Assembly (NCBI RefSeq): GCF_009909195.1 | Contig: NZ_JAAAMU010000001.1 | Location: 310,001 to 374,000 of the forward strand | Direction: 5' to 3' | DNA length: 64,000 nt | DNA from: Paenibacillus sacheonensis | GTDB lineage: Bacteria > Bacillota > Bacilli > Paenibacillales > Paenibacillaceae | Part shown: in pieces, positions 7,841-16,051 of the stretch | Layout of the letters: the number at the start of each line of letters is the position of its first letter | Position numbering within the stretch: position 1 is the first letter of the stretch | Position numbers and translations under genes: made by a program | Notes under the pieces: generated by a model | The model's input: the letters and a program-made list of their open reading frames with translations, nothing else | Database searches by the model: none | Told to the model about the DNA's origin: nothing

Positions 7841-9415
7841 ATGAGAAACACGGGCAAGAAAGTTTCGGGCATTTTACTGGCGTTTACGATGATGGGCGGC
7901 TTGTTGGCGGGGTGCGGGTCATCCGACGATAACAAGAACGCGCCGTCCGAGAATTCGGCTGGCGCTGCCGCAACGGCCAACGGCGTCGACATTTCCAAAG
8001 AGGCGAAGCTGGTTTACTATTTGTGGGGCACGGAAGGCGTCGCCAATAAAGACATTCTGGCGGAGATCAACAAGAAGCTGAAGCAAGATATCAACGCGAC
8101 GATCGAGGTCAAGTACATCGATTGGCCGGATGTTGCGACCAAATACCCGCTGCTGTTCGCTTCCGGCGAGAAGTTCGATATGTCTCATGCGTCGCCCGGC
8201 GCTCCGGTTTCGTACTTCACGCTGGCCAATCAGGGGGCGCTGACGGATATCACGGACATGCTGGACAAGGTTGCCCCCAAGCTGAAAGCGGAAATACCCG
8301 CATCGACTTGGGAAGCCGCCAAGGTCAACGGCAAAATCTACGGCGTGCCTTCCTTGTACAGCGAATTTACGCCGACGGGTTTCGCTTACCGTTCCGACCT
8401 GTTGAAGAAGTACGGCATGGATAAGATCGCGAGCATAGCAGACATGGAGAAATACATGGACAACGTCGTTGCGAACGAGTCTTATCCGCCGATCAAAGGC
8501 AATGCCGACGATGCCTTCAACATGTATCGCATGCTGGTCGACACGACGGGAATGTGGCTGAACGCGCCGGGCATCAATACGTCGGAGCTTAATCTCGTCA
8601 CGAAGAGTCCAGAAGATTATAAGACCGTCTTCCACCCGGCCTTCACCCAGGAATTCGAGGATTGGGCCGTGAAAATGCGCGAGTGGGCGGATAAAGGCTA
8701 TTGGTCGAAGGACATTATGTCCTCGAAGGTCGATGCCGGCACGAACTTCAGAGCGGGGAACTCCGCGGGTTACCTGACGCACGCGCAGGATTGGATCGGC
8801 AAGTACGGCATGGACACGAAGGCGCAGCCGGACGCGAATTTGGATTTCTATACGTTCGCGGAAGCCAACCACAAGATCAAACGCAAATTGGGCGTCGAGA
8901 ACTCCACGGTCATCAGCACGACGGCCGCGGACCCGGAACGTTCGCTCATGGCGATCGAGAAATTCATGACCGATCCGAGCTATTATAATTTAATTCAATA
9001 CGGTATCGAAGGCCGTCAGTACGACATCGAGAACGGCATGAAGAAAACGCCGGCCGGCTTCGACGAGAAGAAGGACGGCGGCGGCTTCGCGGCATGGTCC
9101 TTGCGGAACGATAAATACAATTTGCCGATGGATACGGAAAATCCGATACGCGCCAGCCTGTACGAGCAATGGAATAAAGAGGCGATCAACGATCCGTACA
9201 TGGGCTTCAGCTTCGATCCGAAGAACGTGTCGACGGAAATCGCGGCTATCTCCAACGTGAATCAGCAATTGGGCATGCAGCTCATGCTCGGCAAAACGAA
9301 AAAAGATCCGAAAGAAGCGGTTGCCGATTATCGAAAACAGCTGCAAGCGGCCGGTGTCGACAAGGTAATCGCCGAGGTGCAGAAACAGCTAGCCGATTTT
9401 ACGCCCGTTAACTAA
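7841..9415 (+). CDS. Sugar-binding lipoprotein, LplA/YtcQ type
   Basis: This 524-residue extracellular binding protein belongs to the transporter encoded just upstream. The signal peptide ends in the lipobox LLAGC with Cys25, so it is a membrane-anchored lipoprotein. Ser/Asn/Ala-rich residues 26-45 form a linker. Conserved features are KYIDWPDVATKYPLLFASGEKFDM, a NGKIYGVPSLYSEF segment near residues 165-180, and the length typical of the large LplA class. GGGAGG precedes the ATG. A hairpin follows the stop codon before the dehydrogenase gene, so this protein may be made in excess over the enzymes behind it. Confidence 0.93.
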   Translation: MRNTGKKVSGILLAFTMMGGLLAGCGSSDDNKNAPSENSAGAAATANGVDISKEAKLVYYLWGTEGVANKDILAEINKKLKQDINATIEVKYIDWPDVATKYPLLFASGEKFDMSHASPGAPVSYFTLANQGALTDITDMLDKVAPKLKAEIPASTWEAAKVNGKIYGVPSLYSEFTPTGFAYRSDLLKKYGMDKIASIADMEKYMDNVVANESYPPIKGNADDAFNMYRMLVDTTGMWLNAPGINTSELNLVTKSPEDYKTVFHPAFTQEFEDWAVKMREWADKGYWSKDIMSSKVDAGTNFRAGNSAGYLTHAQDWIGKYGMDTKAQPDANLDFYTFAEANHKIKRKLGVENSTVISTTAADPERSLMAIEKFMTDPSYYNLIQYGIEGRQYDIENGMKKTPAGFDEKKDGGGFAAWSLRNDKYNLPMDTENPIRASLYEQWNKEAINDPYMGFSFDPKNVSTEIAAISNVNQQLGMQLMLGKTKKDPKEAVADYRKQLQAAGVDKVIAEVQKQLADFTPVN

Positions 9416-9431
9416 CGAAAACTAGACCCGA

Positions 9432-9480
9432 TGAGAGAGTTATGCTCATAGATCTTACCTATGGCCATAGCTCTCTCTCA
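9432..9480 (+). terminator. Hairpin after binding-protein gene (attenuator)
   Basis: TGAGAGAGTTATG at 9432-9444 pairs with CATAGCTCTCTCTCA at 9466-9480 with a small bulge. No T-tract follows, so it is more likely an mRNA-stabilising or partial-stop element than a full terminator. Confidence 0.5.
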
Positions 9481-9502
9481 ATGATAAGGAGAGGATTCGG
9501 CA

Positions 9503-10558
9503 GTGGATAAGCCATTATATCGAACAGCCTTCATCGGCTGCGGCAGACGCGCGCACGAGCATGCGGCAGGCGTGCTGGCCGACGGCAGATGCGAAGTGGT
9601 CGCGTTGTCCGATCTATCGACCGAGTCGGCCGACGGAATGAATGACGTTTTCGGCTTCGCGGCGAAGATCTACACGGACCACAAGGAGATGCTGGCGAAG
9701 GAGAAGCCTGACGTGGTGCTGATCTGTCTATGGACGCCGCTGCATTTGCCGGTATTTCGCGATTGCGCGGAAGCCGGAGTCAAGGCGGTGCTGTGCGAGA
9801 AACCGATGTCGCCGACTTGGGGGGAGTGCCTGGAGATGGGACGAATCGCGGACGCGCATGGCTGCCAGTTGACCTTCTCGCTGCAGCGCCGATTCGCCAA
9901 AGGGAATCAATCCGTACGCCGCCTGATCAAGGAAGGGAAGATCGGACGGATCGTTCGAATGGACTTGTATTCCCCGCCGAACCTGCTGGATTGCGGCATC
10001 CATACCTTCGACCAGGCCATCAGTTTTATGGATGAAACGCCGGCACGATGGGTCCTTGGCGCCGTGGATACGACCGAGACCTATAACTGGTTCAACGTCC
10101 CGTCCGAATGCGGCGCATCCGGGCGAATCGTATTCGCCAATGGCGTTCAGGCCAACGTCATCTCCGGGGATATCGATACGTGGGAGCCGACTGCGGATAA
10201 GGCGAAGATATGGGCGGGCGTTCGGGTCTACGGCACCGAGGGCATTATCGAAGTCATGTGGGACGGACAGCTTGTCGGAGCCGTCCGTTACGACGATCCG
10301 TCCTGGAAGCCCGAGATGGAATTGTCTTCGATGTCCGATCAGATGGAGGGCTACGTCCGCCATGCCATCGATTGTTTAGGGACGGGCGAAGAACCCGAGG
10401 TTTCGCATGTCAAAGCGCTTCGCGCCTCGGAAATGATCTTCGCGATCTATGAGTCGGTGCGCCGGCACGCACGGGTGCAGCTGCCGCTTGAAGGCATAAC
10501 GGACAGTCCGTTCATCACGATGCTGGAGCAAGGCCAATTTGCCAAAGAAGGAGCATGA
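9503..10558 (+). CDS. Gfo/Idh/MocA family oxidoreductase 1
   Basis: This 351-residue NAD(P)-dependent sugar or cyclitol dehydrogenase is predicted to be cytoplasmic. The N-terminal Rossmann fold starts RTAFIGCGRRAHEHA. The family EKP motif appears as AVLCEKPMSPTW near residues 95-106. The C-terminal alpha/beta domain carries the substrate region around NLLDCGIHTFDQAI. The start is a GTG at 9503 with AAGGAGAGG upstream. It shares an operon with the transporter upstream and an isomerase-like gene downstream. Together they suggest import followed by oxidation or isomerisation of an inositol-like or aldose substrate. The substrate is inferred only. Confidence 0.9.
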   Translation: MDKPLYRTAFIGCGRRAHEHAAGVLADGRCEVVALSDLSTESADGMNDVFGFAAKIYTDHKEMLAKEKPDVVLICLWTPLHLPVFRDCAEAGVKAVLCEKPMSPTWGECLEMGRIADAHGCQLTFSLQRRFAKGNQSVRRLIKEGKIGRIVRMDLYSPPNLLDCGIHTFDQAISFMDETPARWVLGAVDTTETYNWFNVPSECGASGRIVFANGVQANVISGDIDTWEPTADKAKIWAGVRVYGTEGIIEVMWDGQLVGAVRYDDPSWKPEMELSSMSDQMEGYVRHAIDCLGTGEEPEVSHVKALRASEMIFAIYESVRRHARVQLPLEGITDSPFITMLEQGQFAKEGA

Positions 10559-10560
10559 AC

Positions 10561-11331
10561 ATGACATCGTCGAGACCTAAGCTTGGTTTAATCGGAATCG
10601 TGAACGAGGAAGCGAAGCAGGATTTCTGGGGAACGATGCAGCGTGTAGCCGAGATCGGCTATGAGGGCATCGAGGGCGGAGGCGAGCTGCTTCGAGGCGA
10701 CGTAGAAGCGAATGCAGCGCGGTTCCGGGAATTGGGACTCCAAGTTGCGACGCATAGCGTGAACAAGGAACAGCTGCGCGACGGGAAGGAACTCGACAAG
10801 GTGATCCGCGAGGCGCTCGCGCTCCGAACGAAGGATGTCACCTTCTGGTGGGACGTGGCAGATTCGCGGGAGCAGCTGCTTCGCGATGCGGAATTGTACG
10901 ATGCCACGGGAGCCAGATTGAAGTCGGAGGGTCTCCGTTTTTGCTATCATAACCATGCGCATGAGTTCCAACGCGTCTTCAAGGGCGTATACGCCTTGGA
11001 TATTTTAGCCGAGCATACCGATCCGTCGCATCTCTATTTCCGTCTGGATGTCGCTTGGATTACGATTGGCGGCGCAGATCCGGCCCATATCCTCCGTAAG
11101 ATGGCGGGGCGCGTGCCGGCTATCCATCTGAAGGACGTCTACGGAACGGATGAAGTCGGCAAGTGGACGGCGGTCGGCACGGGTGTCGTAAAGATCGAGG
11201 AATCCATCGAAGCGGCCCGGGAAATCGGCGTGGAATGGATGACGGTGGAGCAGGACCAGCTTCGCAACCTTACGGGGCTCGAGACGGCGACCGTCAGTTA
11301 TTTGAACCTAAAAGAGCGGGGCTTGCTTTAG
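10561..11331 (+). CDS. Sugar phosphate isomerase/epimerase-like TIM-barrel protein
   Basis: This 256-residue protein belongs to the xylose-isomerase-like (AP endonuclease 2) family. Motifs are YHNHAHEF (metal-binding region, near residue 135), YFRLDVAWITIGG and VPAIHLKDVYG. These enzymes interconvert keto sugars or dehydrate inosose-type compounds, usually beside Gfo/Idh/MocA dehydrogenases, as here. Two in-frame ATGs exist. The one at 10555 is only 1 nt from the AAGGAG box, so I chose 10561 (7 nt away). It ends the LacI-1 operon, and a strong terminator follows at 11401. Confidence 0.88.
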   Translation: MTSSRPKLGLIGIVNEEAKQDFWGTMQRVAEIGYEGIEGGGELLRGDVEANAARFRELGLQVATHSVNKEQLRDGKELDKVIREALALRTKDVTFWWDVADSREQLLRDAELYDATGARLKSEGLRFCYHNHAHEFQRVFKGVYALDILAEHTDPSHLYFRLDVAWITIGGADPAHILRKMAGRVPAIHLKDVYGTDEVGKWTAVGTGVVKIEESIEAAREIGVEWMTVEQDQLRNLTGLETATVSYLNLKERGLL

Positions 11332-11400
11332 GCTGCATCAGGCACAATGAAAGCCAAGTCCGAAGAAACGAATCGATACGGCTTGCGAAAAATAAAAAAA

Positions 11401-11438
11401 GGCCTCTCCTTGCGCATCGGCGCAGGGAGAGGTCTTTT
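11401..11438. terminator. Bidirectional intrinsic terminator
   Basis: The GGCCTCTCC... / ...GGGAGAGGTC stem with a GCGC inner extension (11401-11433) is followed by TTTT on the plus strand and preceded by a run of A residues, giving T residues on the minus strand. It ends the LacI-1 operon and also closes the HD-GYP remnant on the other strand. Confidence 0.8.
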
Positions 11439-11447
11439 CCTGTCCGA

Positions 11448-11654
11448 CTATACGCCGGCCGTCAGCATGGTCTTAGCAGTACCATTCTCGAGGGCTTCCT
11501 GGGACAGGAGCCGAATAAAAACGCCCGCCAATCGCGGATCCCGCTGCGTACCCCGTCCATCCTCCAGGCGTCCCAAAGCCTCTTCCTCCAGTATGCCTTT
11601 CCGATAAGGATCTGTTCGTTCAGCGAAGGTTAGCGCTTGCATTTCGGAGGCGAT
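11448..11654 (-). pseudogene. Remnant of an HD-GYP phosphodiesterase gene (C-terminus only)
   Basis: The minus strand encodes about 69 residues after a stop codon: IASEMQALTFAERTDPYRKG, then EEEALGRLEDGRGTQRDPRL, then a short tail. The DPYRKG...EEAL...GRGTQRDP order matches the C-terminal end of HD-GYP domains (the usual form is RPYRKG...EEAL...AGTQFDP). The catalytic HD and GYP parts are absent, and an in-frame TAG lies upstream. The piece ends next to a terminator, so it looks like the true 3' end of a gene whose body was lost. I see nothing else in 11332-11768. Confidence 0.65.
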
Positions 11655-11768
11655 TAACTAACTTTCCGAACTCCGAATCCGGTGAATTATGGTAAAGTGG
11701 AATTATGAAAGCAATCGAACGATGAGACGCGGATTGCCGAGCGTTACATCGGAGAGGGGATTCCAAGG

Positions 11769-12806
11769 ATGAAATTGAAAGCCGTGCTTGCGGGAACGAA
11801 GGGCTGGGCCGATGCGCATGCCAAGGCCTATCAAGCAAGCGAGCGTATCGAGCTCGTGGGGATTTGCGGGCATTCGAATACGGAAAGATTGAAAGCGCTT
11901 GCCGACCGCTACGGAATCGCGGCCCGTACGTTGGATTTGGAAACGCTGCTGCGCGAGACGAATCCGGATATCGTCGATATCGTCAGCAGTCCAGACGCTC
12001 GCCTCGAACTGGTCAAGACGGCTGTCCGGTTTCCGAGCGTGAAGCTGATCAACATCGAGAAGCCGATGGCGCTGACCCCATCGGAAGCTTACGAAATCGA
12101 AGCGCTTTGCAAGGCGCACGGCAAGCTGGCGCTGGTCAATCATCAGCATAAATATTTGCCGGCCTGGCATAAGGCGCAGCAATTGCTGCGCGCCGGCGCG
12201 ATCGGAGAGATCGAGTTCATTCGCGCTTCCACCAAGGTCAATATCATGGAGCAAGGCTCGCATGTCATCGACATGGTCATGTACTTTAACGATTTCAGCC
12301 CCATTGCTTGGGTTATGGGTCAGACCGGTCCTTACGAGGGCAAGGACAGCTCGTCGATCGTCGCGCCGGACGAAGCCATGGCCTCGATTTTGTTCGCCAA
12401 CGGCGTGCGGGCTACCGTGGAATGCGGCGCATTCGCCCGGTCGCTTCAAGGCGAGACGAACCCGTTCTATCATATCGGAGTGGATGCTTACGGCACGGAA
12501 GGCCACTTGAAGATCGCGCTTAATCAAACGTTGGAAGTAAGAAATTATATCACGGGCGAGCATACGGTCGAGAAGTCGAGCTGGGATGAACATCACTTCG
12601 ATGCTTTGCTTGCTTACGTCAATTCCATTCCCGAATACTTGGCGAATCCCGAGGGCGGCCACATCTGCGATTTGGCGCACGCGATGCTGTCGTTTCAAGT
12701 CATCATGGCCATCTACCATACGGCAGAATACGGCGGCAAGGTCGAACTGCCCCGCCGGTTCGAGGACGGCATCGTGGAGCGATTCGCCGACAAGGCAGCG
12801 CGGTAA
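11769..12806 (+). CDS. Gfo/Idh/MocA family oxidoreductase 2
   Basis: This 345-residue NAD(P)-dependent dehydrogenase has a Rossmann start LKAVLAGTKGWADAHAKAY, where the glycine motif is altered to AGTKGW. The EKP motif reads NIEKPMALTPSEAYE near residue 100. A substrate-domain stretch follows, GSHVIDMVMYFNDFSPIAWV. It stands alone between the HD-GYP remnant and a methyltransferase, with terminators on both sides, so it is probably a single-gene unit. The unusual glycine motif suggests a subgroup distinct from the first Gfo/Idh/MocA protein in the window. Confidence 0.88.
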   Translation: MKLKAVLAGTKGWADAHAKAYQASERIELVGICGHSNTERLKALADRYGIAARTLDLETLLRETNPDIVDIVSSPDARLELVKTAVRFPSVKLINIEKPMALTPSEAYEIEALCKAHGKLALVNHQHKYLPAWHKAQQLLRAGAIGEIEFIRASTKVNIMEQGSHVIDMVMYFNDFSPIAWVMGQTGPYEGKDSSSIVAPDEAMASILFANGVRATVECGAFARSLQGETNPFYHIGVDAYGTEGHLKIALNQTLEVRNYITGEHTVEKSSWDEHHFDALLAYVNSIPEYLANPEGGHICDLAHAMLSFQVIMAIYHTAEYGGKVELPRRFEDGIVERFADKAAR

Positions 12807-12831
12807 CGGCTCTATTCCCAATGGCGTTCAC

Positions 12832-12857
12832 GTCCACGATTATTCGTGGACCTTTTT
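12832..12857 (+). terminator. Intrinsic terminator after the second Gfo/Idh/MocA gene
   Basis: GTCCACGA (12832-12839) pairs with TCGTGGAC (12844-12851), followed by a CTTTTT tract. Confidence 0.8.
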
Positions 12858-12952
12858 ACGTCAGGGTTGAAGGTGATGACCGGTTTGCACGAACCTCTAT
12901 GCACGAGCTTGTGCCGACGAACGGAAGCGGGGGGATAATTCGAACGCGTTTG

Positions 12953-12981
12953 TTTGCTACGACCATTCGGTTTGTTATAAT
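12953..12981 (+). promoter_or_regulatory. Extended -10 promoter of the methyltransferase gene
   Basis: TTTGCT (12953-12958), 17-nt spacer, TATAAT (12976-12981), with TG one base before the -10 box (TGTTATAAT). The start codon is 60 nt downstream. Confidence 0.65.
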
Positions 12982-13040
12982 GGAATTCATTTGCAACCCC
13001 ATGCTGACGAATTCTTCGGGAGCGCCAGGGGAGGACATAC

Positions 13041-13676
13041 ATGGATAGGGAACCGGAAAACTGGAGGTCGGGCATGGGAAACACGGATATTTTCGAAGCG
13101 ATGGCGCACGGTTACGACACCCCGGAAAGAATTCGAATCGCGAAGATCGCGTCGGACGCGATTCGGGAGTTTATCGAGGACGGTCAACGGAAAATCGCGA
13201 TCGACTTCGGATGCGGCACGGGACTCGTCGGGCTGAATTTGATCGATGCATTCAGCAGCATCGTCTTCGTGGATACTTCACGCAATATGCTGGATCGCAT
13301 CGATCGGAAGACGGCTGACGCCAATATTCGGCATGCACGGACGTTATGCTTGGATCTGGAGACCGGATTGGCATCCGATCTGCGGGCCGATTATATTTTC
13401 ATGGCGCAAGTATTGCTTCACATCAAAGAGGTGGAGCCCGTATTGACCCGATTATTCGAGGTGCTGAATCCCGGCGGGCATTTGTTGATCGTCGATTTCG
13501 ATAAGAACGACAACGTAAAATCGGATCTCGTCCATCCTGGCTTCGATCAGGACGATCTGATCGGTCTGATGACCAAGATCGGTTATAGGGACGCAGCGTC
13601 CAAGAACATCTATACCGGCAGCAAAATCTTCATGAATCAAGATGCCACTATGTTTATAGCGGATGCCAGAAAATAA
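13041..13676 (+). CDS. Class I SAM-dependent methyltransferase
   Basis: This 211-residue methyltransferase has motif I IAIDFGCGTGLVGLNL near residue 55, an acidic post-I residue in VFVDTSRNML, and the motif IV-like region DYIFMAQVLLHI. The type is the small Methyltransf_11/25 kind, whose substrates vary and cannot be read here. The start is uncertain. The ATG at 13041 has GGGGAGG 6 nt upstream. The ATG at 13074 (MGNTDIFEAMAHGYDTPER) has GGAGG at the same distance, and it matches the usual N-terminus of relatives as I recall them. It has its own promoter and stands alone. Confidence 0.85.
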   Translation: MDREPENWRSGMGNTDIFEAMAHGYDTPERIRIAKIASDAIREFIEDGQRKIAIDFGCGTGLVGLNLIDAFSSIVFVDTSRNMLDRIDRKTADANIRHARTLCLDLETGLASDLRADYIFMAQVLLHIKEVEPVLTRLFEVLNPGGHLLIVDFDKNDNVKSDLVHPGFDQDDLIGLMTKIGYRDAASKNIYTGSKIFMNQDATMFIADARK

Positions 13677-13736
13677 TCGCCTGGCGACGGGCGGATTTCC
13701 GGGAATTTACATTTGGAACCGAATTCAAATTAAAGG

Positions 13737-13765
13737 TTGACAGCGCATGATGTAAGCGCTAATAT
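13737..13765 (+). promoter_or_regulatory. Promoter of LacI regulator 2 with overlapping cre-like box
   Basis: TTGACA (13737-13742) is followed after 17 nt by TAATAT (13760-13765). TGTAAGCGCTAATA at 13751-13764 matches the CcpA cre consensus TGWAANCGNTNWCA at 13 of 14 positions and covers the -10 box. CcpA-type carbon catabolite repression is therefore likely. Confidence 0.75.
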
Positions 13766-13795
13766 TGTCACATCAATATCATTTAAGTTGTGAAT

Positions 13796-13808
13796 AGGAA
13801 CGTTCCCA
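13796..13808. promoter_or_regulatory. LacI-type operator GGAACGTTCC, copy 1
   Basis: GGAACGTTCC at 13797-13806 lies about 25 nt after the predicted transcription start of LacI regulator 2. It is the weakest of four copies (flanks A and CA). Confidence 0.7.
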
Positions 13809-13890
13809 TTTCGAGGAGTCATCGGTATACGAAGACGCGAAGGTAACGAATCCGACCATGACGGAGGAAACGATTTTATTTTTTCTCCAT

Positions 13891-13908
13891 TTTGGGAACG
13901 TTCCCAAA
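13891..13908. promoter_or_regulatory. LacI-type operator, copy 2 (perfect 18-bp palindrome)
   Basis: TTTGGGAACGTTCCCAAA is a perfect 18-bp palindrome, the best copy in the group. Copy-to-copy centre distances along 13677-14146 are 98, 129 and 53 bp. This 470-bp gap holds no credible gene. Confidence 0.8.
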
Positions 13909-14022
13909 ACGGATCCTGGTTCATTCCAAAGGACTGCGGTTATAAATCATCGGTTAGCAGCTTGCGCATGCTCAAGCGTATTCCATGTAAGTGGACTGCT
14001 TGTACGGGTCATTATGCATTTC

Positions 14023-14034
14023 GGGAACGTTCCC
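14023..14034. promoter_or_regulatory. LacI-type operator GGGAACGTTCCC, copy 3
   Basis: Perfect 12-bp palindrome, same core as copies 1, 2 and 4. Confidence 0.75.
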
Positions 14035-14074
14035 ACTAATAATGGTATCTTCCGGCCATCGTTATTTGTTAAAA

Positions 14075-14088
14075 TGGGAACGTTCCCA
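14075..14088. promoter_or_regulatory. LacI-type operator TGGGAACGTTCCCA, copy 4
   Basis: Perfect 14-bp palindrome, 58 bp before the LacI regulator 2 start codon. Confidence 0.75.
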
Positions 14089-14146
14089 AAATTGATGGAA
14101 AGTATTAAGCGATCTAGGGAAACGATAACAGAAAAGAGTGATAGCC

Positions 14147-15151
14147 GTGGCGCCGACGATTCACGACGTGGCCAGATTGGCCGGAACGTCCAAAAGCACC
14201 GTGTCCCGTTATTTGAATGGACAGCAGGTGAAGAAAGCAACCGAGGAAGCACTGGAGAAAGCGATCAAGGAACTGAATTTTCACCGCAACGCCAATGCGC
14301 GCAGGCTGGTGCTGGACAGAACGAACATCATTGCGGTCGTCGTCGACAACATCTCTAACATTTTCTATTCCGGCATCATTCGGGGAATTGAAAACGTTGC
14401 GAATATGAAAGGTTACAACTGTATCTTTCTGAGCTGGACGTCCAACTACGAGGATGAGATTTCGTTTCTTAACCTGCTGTACGAAGGCCAGGTGGATGGC
14501 GTCATTCTCGTCAGCTTCCAGAAGAGGACCAAGGAAGATCTGGCGCTCATCCGGGATTCCGAGTATCCGATTACGCTTGTCGGCGACCATGGCGAGATGG
14601 ACGATATTTTCTCCGTCGACGTGGACAACGCCGCGGGGATCTACGAGATCGTCGAATACTTGCATGGCCTCGGCCATCGGGATATCGCCTATATCTCCGG
14701 TCCCGATCATGCGGCCGCGAACAAATACCGGTTCAAGGGATATTTGCAGGCGATGGAAACGCTTGGCCTGACATACAATCCCGAATGGGTCGTTCAGTCC
14801 GATTGGAGCAATCAAGGCGGGTACCGGGCGATGCAGAAGCTGCTGCAGGCGAAAGGCTTCACCGCCGTCGTCGCCTCGAACGACGAGACGGCGATCGGAG
14901 CGCTGCGCGCGACGCAAGAGCATGGGATGAACGTGCCGAAGCAGATGTCGATCGTCGGCTACGACGACATTACGATATCCGAATGGGTCTATCCATCGCT
15001 CACGACCGTCAGGCAGCCCTTTCAGGATATCGGCATGAAGGCGGCTCACGGCCTGTTCCAGAAGATCGAGAACGTCAAGGACGCCGATCCGGACGATCAT
15101 TATTTATTGAAACCAAAGCTTATCATTCGCGATTCATGCGGAAAATTGTAG
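14147..15151 (+). CDS. LacI-family transcriptional regulator 2
   Basis: This 334-residue regulator has the helix-turn-helix APTIHDVARLAGTSKSTVSRYLNG and hinge FHRNANARRL, then a sugar-sensing domain (for example FYSGIIRGIENVANMKGYNC, VVASNDETAIGALRA, IVGYDDITISEWVYPSLTT). The GTG at 14147 is chosen because AAGAG lies 8 nt upstream. A GTG at 14138 is also in frame. It sits directly upstream of a CUT1 transporter and the large catabolic run. Four GGAACGTTCC operators lie in its own leader. Autoregulation and control of the downstream genes are inferred from this layout. Confidence 0.93.
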   Translation: MAPTIHDVARLAGTSKSTVSRYLNGQQVKKATEEALEKAIKELNFHRNANARRLVLDRTNIIAVVVDNISNIFYSGIIRGIENVANMKGYNCIFLSWTSNYEDEISFLNLLYEGQVDGVILVSFQKRTKEDLALIRDSEYPITLVGDHGEMDDIFSVDVDNAAGIYEIVEYLHGLGHRDIAYISGPDHAAANKYRFKGYLQAMETLGLTYNPEWVVQSDWSNQGGYRAMQKLLQAKGFTAVVASNDETAIGALRATQEHGMNVPKQMSIVGYDDITISEWVYPSLTTVRQPFQDIGMKAAHGLFQKIENVKDADPDDHYLLKPKLIIRDSCGKL

Positions 15152-15166
15152 AAAGAGGTGAGGGGA

Positions 15167-16039
15167 ATGGGCTCGAAGGTAAACAAATCGCACTACGGCT
15201 ACTTTTTCATCGCGCCTTTCTTTATTGGGTTTGCCGTATTCGGTTTGGCGCCGATTCTGTATACCTTGTACTTAAGTTTTATGAAATGGGACGGCTTCAC
15301 CGATCCCGTCTATGTCGGCGTAGCCAACTACACGCGGCTGCTGCATGACAGCTTCTTCTATCAAACCATCTGGAACACGCTCATCATCTGGGTGTTCTCG
15401 AATACGCCGCAGCTTATCCTGGCGCTGCTGCTGGCGCTGATCCTGAACGAGAAATTCATTCGAGGCAAGCATTTCTTCCGAGCCGTTTATTTCTTCCCGC
15501 ACATCATCACGCCGGTCACGCTCGGCGTCATCTTCAGCCTCATGTTCGACTGGCAGACGGGAAGCATCAACAAGCTGCTGATGAACCTCGGCATCGTGCA
15601 CGATCCGGTCAACTGGTTCAACAGTCCGTGGTGGTCGCGCATCATTGCTTCCGCGGTCATCTGCTGGCAGTACTTCGGCTTCAACATGATCGTGTTCATC
15701 GCCGGCTTGCAGTCCATTCCGAACGAGGTTTACGAAGCGGCGGAGATGGACGGCGCAACGAAAAGGCAAACGGCGGTTCATATTACGCTTCCGCTGCTGC
15801 GGCCGGTCTTCCTGTTCGTGTTCATTACCTCCGTCATCGGCGGGCTGCAGCTGTTCGACGCGCCGCTCATGCTCGGCGACGGCCCGGGGAACACCTCGCG
15901 GACGATGGTGATGTACTTGTACGAGACGGCATTCAAAAACTTCGATTACAGCTACGGCGCGGCGGTCGCTTACGGTATCTTCATCGTCGTCATGTTTTTC
16001 ACGGCAATTACCGCCAGAGCCTCAAGGCTGAAGGAATAG
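15167..16039 (+). CDS. Sugar ABC transporter permease, MalF/UgpA type
   Basis: This 290-residue first permease of a CUT1 importer starts MGSKVNKSHYGYFFIAPFF, has six hydrophobic segments, and carries the EAA loop SIPNEVYEAAEMDGATKRQ near residues 185-203. The ATG at 15167 is preferred because GAGGTGAGGGG lies just upstream. A GTG at 15158 is buried in that box. It starts 15 nt after the LacI-2 stop codon, so both are probably co-transcribed. The ATPase would come from elsewhere in the genome. Confidence 0.93.
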   Translation: MGSKVNKSHYGYFFIAPFFIGFAVFGLAPILYTLYLSFMKWDGFTDPVYVGVANYTRLLHDSFFYQTIWNTLIIWVFSNTPQLILALLLALILNEKFIRGKHFFRAVYFFPHIITPVTLGVIFSLMFDWQTGSINKLLMNLGIVHDPVNWFNSPWWSRIIASAVICWQYFGFNMIVFIAGLQSIPNEVYEAAEMDGATKRQTAVHITLPLLRPVFLFVFITSVIGGLQLFDAPLMLGDGPGNTSRTMVMYLYETAFKNFDYSYGAAVAYGIFIVVMFFTAITARASRLKE

Positions 16040-16051
16040 GGGGCGCAGCAC

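Noticed and set aside
13858-14136. Open frame across the LacI-2 operator region
   Set aside because: It spans operator palindromes, has no credible ribosome site and shifts into the lacI gene out of frame.
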